Shown here piece after piece: positions 9,801 through 16,999 of a stretch of 64,000 bases of DNA (position 1 is its first letter; each line of letters begins with the position of its first letter). The stretch covers positions 1 to 64,000 of the forward strand of contig CAJIZC010000021.1 of NCBI GenBank assembly GCA_905181785.1, read 5' to 3'. The notes beneath the pieces are model-generated. The model ran no database searches, was not told where the DNA came from, and saw only the letters and a list, made by a program, of their open reading frames with translations. This stretch comes from an uncultured Candidatus Poseidoniales archaeon. Lineage in GTDB: Archaea; Thermoplasmatota; Poseidoniia; Poseidoniales; Poseidoniaceae. The translations under genes were made by a program, and so were the position numbers.

Positions 9801-12003
9801 CACACAAACCATGCAAATTCAAATCACAGATCAGCCATTGTTGCCGACCAACGTTCAAGCGATGGTGTGGCGGGAATGGATTGACGACGCCAACCTCAAC
9901 CAATGGCCTGATGCTGAGGAATACACTTCTTTGGGGCTCTACATACCAAACGATTTGGAAACGCTGATTGGGCAATACACCTTGTTGCTGGATGATACCG
10001 GGGGCAGCCTTGGTCAGAAGGTCGCCGTTTACATTTCAGGATCCGATGAAGCAGGGCAAGCCATTGAGAAAGGCGGTAGCAACGAGAGCGGGCGACATCT
10101 GTTCATGTACCAACTTGCTGTTGATGGAGCCCCCACCGTCGAATCGGGCGCCTTTTCTTATGAATCGGGGCGTGAACCTTGGTTGCACCCCCAAACGCCT
10201 TACACTGTGAACGTCGATATATCGGAACCAAACGGTGGTTCAGACCTTGCGGATGTTATTGTTGAACTGGCTTCAAACCAAGGCAGCGACCCGCTTCCAA
10301 TCCGCTGGGATTTCACAACCGGAAACTGCACAACAACAAGCCCTCACCTCACCGTTATCGATTGTACCATGTTTGGCGCAGATGGTCCAGCTGACCCTTA
10401 CGAACGGGACATCACCCTCAACGTCGAATTCACCCTCGCATGGACCACACCAGATCTCGGAGAAACTCGAAGAGAGCCTGGTGTGCGAGTGATTGACAAA
10501 GCAGGTCAAGAAGTGGTCAAGGCGTTCCCAGAACACCGTTGGCGATTCTCTGCAGCAATGGAGATTCCAGAGGAATCCGTGGCGCTCGTGCTTTCTCAAG
10601 GCTCCTTGCTTGGTGATGGCGCTCGACTCGCTCCTAACAGCCCGCTTGAAATTGCTGGCGGTGTGGTGTTTAGCCAATCAAGTGCCGTGCCAATCTTTGA
10701 TTGCCAAGTGGACGTTCTGTTTGCCGGTGCAACCTACTCGGCAACAACATACGAAGGCATTTGGTCAATGGAACTGCGCGCACCTTCGGAATCCGGAACC
10801 CTACCGCTCACTTGGAGCATTGGTTGCCTTCAGGGTCAGGGTGTCGACGCAACGGACAAGGAAACTTCCGTGCGTTGGATTGTCATTGACGGAACCGGGC
10901 CAGAGCCTGTGGAAGTGTTGAACCCTCGACCGGCAGCGGTGCTGTCAGCCGATACGCACGAAGTCCGCATCCTTCTTTCGGAAGAAGGCGGTTTGGAAGT
11001 TGATTCGCTTGAACTCATTTGGTGGGTTGAAGAGAAAGCAACGGGCGACCGACTTCGAAACGGGGTTGAACCCCTCACTTTGGTTGGCAACGAAATCTCT
11101 GGTTTGCGCCTCGAAGTCTACGGCAGCATTGACTTGAGTGTCATCACGCCAACCATGCTGGAAAACCGCTTGGAGTTCCACGTGATTGTGGCAGGGCGCG
11201 ATCTTGCCGATAACGAAGTGCTTGGCCTTGATGCATCCCCTGCTGGAACCCCAGTTGGTGTTTGGGACATGGAATGGCTGAAGCCAGAATTTGAAATCAA
11301 TCAGGGTTCGGTCAAATACTCCCGAGTCAACATAGAGGTCGGCCAAACTTCAATCGTCACGGCTTACGTCAAGAACACCGGTACCCTCGACGGTAGCGTT
11401 GAACTCGTGTTCACGATTGTCGATGCTGATGGAAACCGTTCCACGCTTCGACGAACCTCCACTGAAATCCCAAAGGGAGGGGAAGTGCCGGTTCAAGTGG
11501 ATTGGAACCCCGAATCACCAGGATTGCAATGGATTGAAGTGACCCTTGAAAACGATGTTTCTTCGAGCGGGCCATCCATCGATGTGCGACCGTCCAGAAC
11601 TGAATCCCTCACCGAGCGCGTGTTCGGAAACGTCAATCCAGTGATCGGTTCTGTTGCAGCCCTGTTGTTCCTGTCCATTCTCATCACCGGTCTGCTCTAC
11701 GCCACCCGCATGACTCGCAAGCGTGGTTCGAAGGCAGAATACGACTGGGACGAATATTCCTCCGAAATCGAAGACGATGAGGCGTATGAAGACGACGATG
11801 AGCACGAAGATGCTGATGACGCAGATGGCGTAGCATCAGCCGCAAAAGTCACCGCAACCGCTGCCGTCGCAAGTGCGGCCAAAGAGGAATCCGAAGAAAC
11901 GGATTGGGTCCGAGGTTCGGACGGTTATTGGTGGTACCACGACAAGGAAGCCAACGAATGGTGGTACAAAGATTCTCAAGGGAACATCGTAAGGCACGAC
12001 TGA
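6856..12003 (+). CDS. Giant membrane-anchored surface protein with MAM/jelly-roll-like domain and W-rich cytoplasmic tail
   Basis: About 1,715 residues. The N-terminal signal peptide (KTALFLTLLMVLGGPLSVGLSQ) is cleaved near residue 29. Near residues 120-290 is a Cys-containing MAM/concanavalin-like module with the typical end FWFIDDVHL. A long series of beta-rich, T/S/N-rich segments follows, with a CARDB-like segment (TAYVKNTGTLDGSVELVFTI) before the anchor. The C-terminus has one helix (GSVAALLFLSILITGLLYA), a basic stop, a strongly acidic stretch (DEAYEDDDEHEDADDADG) and a W/Y-rich end (GYWWYHDKEANEWWYKD). This looks like an adhesin or S-layer-type protein. The start is ambiguous: the ATG at 6856 contains a GGAGGTG ribosome-binding site that is ideally spaced (6 bases) for an in-frame CTG at 6874, which would give a cleaner signal peptide. 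Confidence 0.85.
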   Translation: MGEVPTLKTALFLTLLMVLGGPLSVGLSQNTPAQESLLLSDDHVASVSAGENSSFLLAGNGFTSTSFSVDVPSDAPITNIHLSMEPTTQATQTGFLWDDAAAWSASSAVHNGTYGSAGVLTGDGGGTLWDFNTGLQGWTASTASYVGRYTANACGYNGSTGGSLKTQANYNAPEHATSPVVNLAGMSTIPLHAWIRQGSSSCGEEADSGEDLKVQYKTTAGAWTTLNTWSGATIGGTNQQWMGTLPAAALHANTQIRFEQISGSGTCCDFWFIDDVHLALPPSADWTSPSIGFGAGDFQTINAGPWAPLYLDAEIPDGATLNWTVLDAVTGQAIEGLYGVGTGWIPTNGLDWTTHTSIRILIAFGPAADGSMPTVHSISGDGQYAVAAAHALAFDDWSTNNGGISYVSNTASYDGMSNDQLTSPWFSTSAALTEVHVDASSNLAQAQIRTSVSDNWTNITLPYTMNLDGAEGSVGAYQVQFIAASNNTSTVWQLFDFETGAYGGLQPANPRIDFAGDGALEWGGSDARVGSWGHQDRFENGATHIAVNPGISGSASTKAWIPATELSSFSFAALSSQGMLDSVLMRIGNDEVANWTIEGSSLIALNGSQLATLSASLGSQTSTVGVLGMSFAEVTFEVTGTGNVTLAGLSVPYEVAASIEAASDSMFVLAMNTARYGLSPIGGLHQIPVPFSSDTSGGLRVSIPGLNTSSAVQLVSSEMLVDDPILAPSQRWQTMNSTYNVYGSGATMARLQVTDGTTTGTWLMPFNGGSPIGLGASDQIELHPEQGLVVVESGVQTTTSITFRIEPTWDDADSMTVTSRLVLSNTVISIPSVHIWGGFGTQGYENDLEIKEVVFTDQEGERTLESSDYYLKAGIDVDLSVRIGFEGLDTTDAFADGDALLTLYRGETMVTNTTILDENYWNYTDTIPFTFGVLTWRLELTSINGSGLTSDAIYERTFHVDSINPQVLSTSMDLYDHRTPSSTQTMQIQITDQPLLPTNVQAMVWREWIDDANLNQWPDAEEYTSLGLYIPNDLETLIGQYTLLLDDTGGSLGQKVAVYISGSDEAGQAIEKGGSNESGRHLFMYQLAVDGAPTVESGAFSYESGREPWLHPQTPYTVNVDISEPNGGSDLADVIVELASNQGSDPLPIRWDFTTGNCTTTSPHLTVIDCTMFGADGPADPYERDITLNVEFTLAWTTPDLGETRREPGVRVIDKAGQEVVKAFPEHRWRFSAAMEIPEESVALVLSQGSLLGDGARLAPNSPLEIAGGVVFSQSSAVPIFDCQVDVLFAGATYSATTYEGIWSMELRAPSESGTLPLTWSIGCLQGQGVDATDKETSVRWIVIDGTGPEPVEVLNPRPAAVLSADTHEVRILLSEEGGLEVDSLELIWWVEEKATGDRLRNGVEPLTLVGNEISGLRLEVYGSIDLSVITPTMLENRLEFHVIVAGRDLADNEVLGLDASPAGTPVGVWDMEWLKPEFEINQGSVKYSRVNIEVGQTSIVTAYVKNTGTLDGSVELVFTIVDADGNRSTLRRTSTEIPKGGEVPVQVDWNPESPGLQWIEVTLENDVSSSGPSIDVRPSRTESLTERVFGNVNPVIGSVAALLFLSILITGLLYATRMTRKRGSKAEYDWDEYSSEIEDDEAYEDDDEHEDADDADGVASAAKVTATAAVASAAKEESEETDWVRGSDGYWWYHDKEANEWWYKDSQGNIVRHD

Positions 12004-12018
12004 ACAGGTGGTGGCTCA

Positions 12019-13782
12019 ATGACCCGAACGATTGCACTTCTTCAAGGTGATTCGACCGTTGGGGACCTCATTGGGAACGCACTGAGGCTCGAATCGCTTG
12101 CAGCCCTCGCCGCTACCAATGGAGCAGCCCTTGCGTTGAGCACAGAACTGGCTATTTGCGGCTACCCTCCAAGGGATTTGTTGCTTCAACCAGAATTTGT
12201 CAACAAGGCGCAAGACCAAGCATGCCAACTCAATGTCCAGATTCCGGTGCTTGTCGGTACGCCTCTTGCGCCGGAGCACACAAAACAACTGCCCAGCAAT
12301 GGCGTCGTTCGCTGCGGCCCGAACACGGCTTCTTCGGACCATGGCAATCGAGTTGTAGCGCGCAAGCAATTGCTCCCAACCTACGATGTCTTTGACGAGG
12401 CGCGTTACTTCAAAGCAGACAACCGGCCTGGCATTGCCCGAACGATTGCAGGGCTTGACCTCGGAGTCACGGTTTGTGAAGATGCGTGGCAAGTTGCTGG
12501 AATGACGCCTTCATCTTACGCCGCAGATCCAATTGAATCCCTCGCAGAATGGGGCCGTCAAGGCGTCAAACTTGATGCGACGGTGAACCTCTCTGCCTCG
12601 CCTTACCATGCTGACAAGCTGGTGGCCCGAATACATGTCTGCCGAACAGCAGCCGCAGTGCTTGGTCACCCGTTTTTGATGGCCAATCAAGTGGGCGGAA
12701 ATGACGACTTGCTTTTCGACGGCAATTCATTGGTGGCTTGGCCAGACGGTCGGGTTGTCATCGCACCCGCTTGGAAGGAAGGTGTGTTGATGGTTCACCT
12801 TGATGATCCTGAGGCCTGCGTGTGGGTGGCTTCAACCTCCACTGACGCACTCGATGTGGGCAGCGATGTTCTTCGCACCCTCTCAGCGGAGGAGGATGGG
12901 AAGGAGCACGAGCGCGATGTCTTGGACGATCTGGCCGATGCCGTCGTCACTGGATTGTCGGATTACTGCCGGAAATCTGGAATCAAATCGATTGTTCTTG
13001 GCCTGTCAGGCGGCATTGATTCCGCGGTCGCAGCGTGCGTTGCTGCAGCAGCGGTTGGGCCGACCAACGTCACGGGCATCGCAATGCCTTCGCGCCATTC
13101 ATCTCAGCATTCCATCGACGATGCAGCCTACACAGCCGCTTCACTCGGGCTCGTGTTTGAAACGATTCCAATTGACTCAATGCATGGCTCAGTTGAGGGT
13201 GCGATTGGTGAGATGCTTAACGCAGGTGCATCGGTTGCAGGAGAGAACCTCCAAGCGCGGCTCAGAGGGCTCGTTGTCATGGCGCATGCCAACGCCCAAG
13301 GAAGCATGGCCATTGCCACGGGCAACAAATCCGAACTCGCCCAAGGGTATTGCACCCTCTATGGCGATATGGCAGGCGGATACACGCCGCTCGGGGATCT
13401 CTACAAGATGCAAGTCTATGGATTGGCAGAAGTGTTCAATCAACGGGCGTTGGAACATCAGTTGCCACCGCCAGTCAACGCCTCCACAAGGACCAAACCT
13501 CCCTCTGCAGAACTCGCCCCCGACCAAATCGACGAGGATTCATTGCCTCCTTATCCTGAACTGGATGCCATTTTACTGGCTCACATCGAAGGCGGCATGG
13601 ATGGAGCAAGCATTGCAGCACAAGGCCACGACTCTGCGGTTGTGCTTGACGTGTTGACCCGCCTCGAGCGCAATGAACACAAGCGCTGGCAGATGTCACC
13701 TGCGCCACGGGTTTCCAGTCGGGCGTTCGGGCAAGGATGGCGCCGGCCTTTGGCGTCGCGCCACGATTGGCGCCGCTCTTGA
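12019..13782 (+). CDS. nadE: Glutamine-dependent NAD+ synthetase
   Basis: A 587-residue two-domain enzyme that makes NAD+ from deamido-NAD+, ATP and glutamine. The N-terminal carbon-nitrogen hydrolase domain has its Glu-Lys-Cys triad at E43 (STELAICGYPPRDLL), K116 (KQLLPTYDVFDEARYF) and C153 (VTVCEDAW). The C-terminal NAD synthase domain has the ATP-pyrophosphatase P-loop SGGIDS at residues 330-335. It also has the conserved NKSELAQGYCTLYGDMAGGYTPLGDLYK segment, read here in two parts as NKSELAQGYCT and YGDMAGGYTPLGDLYK. Length and order match bacterial-type NadE with its own glutaminase, so ammonia comes from glutamine. The start follows an AGGTGG site 15 bases after the surface gene, so the two may be co-transcribed although functionally unrelated. 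Confidence 0.95.
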   Translation: MTRTIALLQGDSTVGDLIGNALRLESLAALAATNGAALALSTELAICGYPPRDLLLQPEFVNKAQDQACQLNVQIPVLVGTPLAPEHTKQLPSNGVVRCGPNTASSDHGNRVVARKQLLPTYDVFDEARYFKADNRPGIARTIAGLDLGVTVCEDAWQVAGMTPSSYAADPIESLAEWGRQGVKLDATVNLSASPYHADKLVARIHVCRTAAAVLGHPFLMANQVGGNDDLLFDGNSLVAWPDGRVVIAPAWKEGVLMVHLDDPEACVWVASTSTDALDVGSDVLRTLSAEEDGKEHERDVLDDLADAVVTGLSDYCRKSGIKSIVLGLSGGIDSAVAACVAAAAVGPTNVTGIAMPSRHSSQHSIDDAAYTAASLGLVFETIPIDSMHGSVEGAIGEMLNAGASVAGENLQARLRGLVVMAHANAQGSMAIATGNKSELAQGYCTLYGDMAGGYTPLGDLYKMQVYGLAEVFNQRALEHQLPPPVNASTRTKPPSAELAPDQIDEDSLPPYPELDAILLAHIEGGMDGASIAAQGHDSAVVLDVLTRLERNEHKRWQMSPAPRVSSRAFGQGWRRPLASRHDWRRS

Positions 13783-13822
13783 TGTCGGAATGACTCAAAA
13801 ACAGCATGCCATGGCGTGAGGT

Positions 13823-14653
13823 ATGGCGGAAGCAATCCTCAACATTGCCGGCTACCGCTTTGTTGATCTTGTAGACCGCGATGAATTACGCGCTCCGATG
13901 AAGAAAGTGTGCCAACAAGCGGGCCTCCGCGGCACCATTCTCTTGGCCCATGAAGGGATCAATTTCTTCCTCGCTGGAACAGAGGGTGGCATTGAAACGT
14001 TTCTCGCCTACCTCGATCAGGACCTCCGCTTCCTCGATATTCCACTGAAGACATCCCATACGGATTACCAGCCTTTTAATCGAATGAACGTGAGGCTGAA
14101 AAGTGAAATAATCTCCATGGGCATGGATGAAGTGAAACCTTCAGAATTCACTGGAGAAGTCATCGCACCAACGGAATTCAAGCAGTGGCTCGATGAAGGA
14201 AAATCGGTGACGGTGCTCGATACCCGCAATGATTACGAGATCCGTTTGGGGACGTTTTCAAACGCAGTCGAGCTTGACATCACCAGTTTTAGGGCCTTTC
14301 CCGCTGCAATTGAGGAACTTCCCGATGACCTCAAGGACACGCCCGTCGTCATGTTCTGCACCGGTGGAATACGCTGTGAGAAAGCGAGCGTGGTGATGCT
14401 CGAAGCTGGATTCAAAGACGTGCGTCAACTCAAGGGAGGTATCCTCGGTTACTTCGAAGAGGTCGGTGGTGCCCATTGGGAAGGGGATTGCTTCGTGTTT
14501 GATCACCGCGTCGCCTTGACGCCTGAACTGAAAGAATCCGACGCTGTGCAGTGCTTTGCCTGCCGTGAGCCCCTTTCCATTGAAGAGCAACAATCGCCCT
14601 CGTATGTGGTCGAAGTTTCCTGCCCTTACTGCATTCATTTGCGGCAAGATTAG
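13823..14653 (+). CDS. trhO: Rhodanese-family tRNA uridine(34) hydroxylase
   Basis: A 276-residue protein with the TrhO (YceA) layout. An N-terminal acylphosphatase-like domain (RGTILLAHEGINFFLAGT) is followed by a rhodanese domain whose active-site loop is FCTGGIRCEKAS, with Cys179 and Cys185. A C-terminal Cys-rich segment (CFACREPLS and CPYCIH) follows, probably binding zinc as in the longer members. In bacteria this family hydroxylates U34 of certain tRNAs using prephenate- or oxygen-dependent chemistry; that archaeal members do the same is inferred. The gene is 40 bases downstream of nadE on the same strand and overlaps by 4 bases, tail to tail, with the minus-strand gene ending at 14650. 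Confidence 0.88.
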   Translation: MAEAILNIAGYRFVDLVDRDELRAPMKKVCQQAGLRGTILLAHEGINFFLAGTEGGIETFLAYLDQDLRFLDIPLKTSHTDYQPFNRMNVRLKSEIISMGMDEVKPSEFTGEVIAPTEFKQWLDEGKSVTVLDTRNDYEIRLGTFSNAVELDITSFRAFPAAIEELPDDLKDTPVVMFCTGGIRCEKASVVMLEAGFKDVRQLKGGILGYFEEVGGAHWEGDCFVFDHRVALTPELKESDAVQCFACREPLSIEEQQSPSYVVEVSCPYCIHLRQD

Positions 14654-16863
14654 GCCCAAATCAACCATTCATCGGTCAGGCTTGCGTGACTGAATGCGTG
14701 CCACTCATGGCCCGATTGGCCATCGTTGGCGATGAACATCACGTGGTGCTCCGAAGCGTGGACAGACCCGTACATTCCAGCGTTTGAATCGTTGGTGGCT
14801 CCAGGCCATGGGTCGTACACCAGCGTCGGGGATGCTCCGGAACTCAACGACCACAGGCAAGCACCGGTTTCAGTTCCGTTGATTTGCCCGCTGGCCACAA
14901 CAAACAGGGCGCCTTCAGTGACCGCAAAACCTCGAACAAGTGCGCTCGCAGAACCAGCCCTCATGTCCGTTTCGGGCCCAGTTCCTGCGATTGTTCCATC
15001 GCTTGAACACACTTCATGAGCGATTGATGGCGCCACGCAATCAAACCACAAGCGCCCCTGATGCACAACGCCGCCAGCCCAATCGCCGGGTGCTAAAATG
15101 GTGGTTGAAAGCAGGGTTGTATTGGCTTGAGTCAGGTTGTGGGACCACAATTGAGGATCCACACCGCTTGTCAAGGCGTCGAATACGAGGACATCACCAA
15201 GGCGATGCAAGCCAAGATGTTCTGCAACGCGCTCAGTCGGGTTGCCGGTTCCACTGTGAATCAGAGCGGTGAGCCAGAGATGAGATCCATCGTGATTGAG
15301 GCGGACCAGTTGCCTTCCTTGCCCGTTGTCCGCTACGACAACAACCCCTCCGGGGGCATCGACAGCCGAACTTGGTTCAGCATCTCCAGTTGCCAAATCC
15401 CATTCGAGGAAGTCACCTTGGTGGTGGAGCGCGTAGGGCTCGACGCCGTTCTGAGATTTTGCTGAAAACCAAAGCCAACCGTTCTCGGCGTACAGCAAGG
15501 AGGCTTGATAGGATTCAAGGCCACCAACAATCAACCGGTCTTCGTTGCTCATTCCTGCGTATGCGGAGGGATGGTCAACGGCCTTCATGGCCACAGAGCC
15601 ATCGCTCCACAACAAATCACCGAGGTTGTTGAGCATCACAACACCGCCGTTCCAAACGACGGGTTTGGCAGCTGAATCCACGTTTGTGCTGATGTTGCCG
15701 CTGAGCCGCTGAGTGCCGCCTAACGTGCCATCAGTTCGCCAAAGTTGGCGGCCATTGACGCCATCATCAGCGTCGAAGATTACGACCTCATGGCCGTTGT
15801 TCCAAAGCAAGGTGAAGCCGGCGTAGCGGCCCGGAGATGCATCACCTGTAGGATTGATCTCAATCAGCATGCTTGATCCCTCCGGCGTGCCGTCGCTCGA
15901 CCAAAGTTCACATCCGTTGAGGCCGTTGCTGCCGGCAGTCAACAGCAGGCTGGCCTCTGGCATCCAGAGAAGTTGGTCGCATCCGGTGGTTACGCCATTG
16001 GTGCTTCCGATTGTGTAATCGTCAACAGGACCAACGAACAACGGTTGATTGCAGATTTTTAGGCTGCTGATGACTTCATCGCGGTGCATAATGCCGTCAA
16101 GAGCGGTTGCCTCACCCTTCCCGTCGTCGAGGCCGAAGTCAATGACCAAGCCGCTGGCACAAACGCTTGCTAGGGGGGTGCGTTGGGCCACAAGGGCTGG
16201 TGCACCAGGCATGCCTTCTGCGCCGTTGAGCCCCGTGACTCCGTTGTTCCCAGCTTGACCCAATGAGCCGTGACACAGGTGATCGGTGGATGTGATTTCT
16301 TCTTCACCTAAGGCACCATCCTGATTCGCATCGATGCCACTCAACAAGGCGATTCCGCCAGTTGGGCAGGTGGAGTTGCCAAGTGGTATGTCCACTGTTT
16401 CGATGAGGCTTGCCGACTCAGCAATGCCGACTCCATCGTTGCCTGTGAGTCCGGGTAAACCATGGCAGAGGTTTGTTTCGGAGGTGATTTCATCGCCATC
16501 GAGGTATTGATTGAGGTTGAGATCAAGGCCAATCATCACGGTGGAGCCACCATAGAGGCAAATTCCATCTGCACCCCTTCCTTCAGTTCGAACGAGCAAT
16601 TCGTTTGTGGAAGCAGTGTTGCTTTCAGAGGCGTCAGGCCATGTGGCAACGGTGTACATTGCGTAACTCGAGATACCTAAGGCACCAATCAGTAACATCA
16701 CTTGAAGCACAGCGAGCACCTTTGTGGCGCGGTGAGGGCGCGCTTGTACGTGTTGAGGTTGTGTGCGTTGCCCATGAAGCGCAGGCACCGCTTTATTGGG
16801 GTTTTCAGATGCAGGTTCTCCTGCAATAGGGGCCGGACCATCCAGTTCATTGGGGGTTGACAT
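14650..16863 (-). CDS. Membrane-anchored protein with DUF7151-like Cys repeats, collagen-like stretches and ELWSSDGT repeats
   Basis: About 737 residues from the ATG at 16863; an in-frame TTG at 16893 would add ten residues. A polar N-terminus with about 60 residues precedes one helix (VLAVLQVMLLIGALGISSYAMYTVA), a signal-anchor. Outside come repeats pairing Cys with calcium-loop-like Asp motifs (GLDLNLNQYLDGDEITSETNLCHG and GIDANQDGALGEEEITSTDHLCHG). Short collagen-like runs (GLPGLTGNDG; GLNGAEGMPGAPA) alternate with them. The second half has propeller-like repeats with CELWSSDGTPEGS and RQLWRTDGTLGGT. No enzyme signature was seen. The architecture suggests an extracellular stalk plus propeller binding head. 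It converges with trhO, and its start faces the aconitase-X gene across about 135 bases. Confidence 0.8.
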   Translation of the reverse strand: MSTPNELDGPAPIAGEPASENPNKAVPALHGQRTQPQHVQARPHRATKVLAVLQVMLLIGALGISSYAMYTVATWPDASESNTASTNELLVRTEGRGADGICLYGGSTVMIGLDLNLNQYLDGDEITSETNLCHGLPGLTGNDGVGIAESASLIETVDIPLGNSTCPTGGIALLSGIDANQDGALGEEEITSTDHLCHGSLGQAGNNGVTGLNGAEGMPGAPALVAQRTPLASVCASGLVIDFGLDDGKGEATALDGIMHRDEVISSLKICNQPLFVGPVDDYTIGSTNGVTTGCDQLLWMPEASLLLTAGSNGLNGCELWSSDGTPEGSSMLIEINPTGDASPGRYAGFTLLWNNGHEVVIFDADDGVNGRQLWRTDGTLGGTQRLSGNISTNVDSAAKPVVWNGGVVMLNNLGDLLWSDGSVAMKAVDHPSAYAGMSNEDRLIVGGLESYQASLLYAENGWLWFSAKSQNGVEPYALHHQGDFLEWDLATGDAEPSSAVDAPGGVVVVADNGQGRQLVRLNHDGSHLWLTALIHSGTGNPTERVAEHLGLHRLGDVLVFDALTSGVDPQLWSHNLTQANTTLLSTTILAPGDWAGGVVHQGRLWFDCVAPSIAHEVCSSDGTIAGTGPETDMRAGSASALVRGFAVTEGALFVVASGQINGTETGACLWSLSSGASPTLVYDPWPGATNDSNAGMYGSVHASEHHVMFIANDGQSGHEWHAFSHASLTDEWLIWA

Positions 16864-16999
16864 GTGTTCCGAAAACAACCTCAATGGTATCAAATCCTTC
16901 GGTTCTGACCTGTTTTAGCCAGTTTCGGTTTTCTAGACTCGCCTTGGTAGTACTTTTCCGAGGGGGTGAGTTCATGAGCGTCCTCTGCGTGCGTGCATC

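Noticed and set aside
12800-13657. 285-codon frame on the plus strand
   Set aside because: It is an out-of-frame reading inside nadE, whose catalytic motifs are intact across the same bases.
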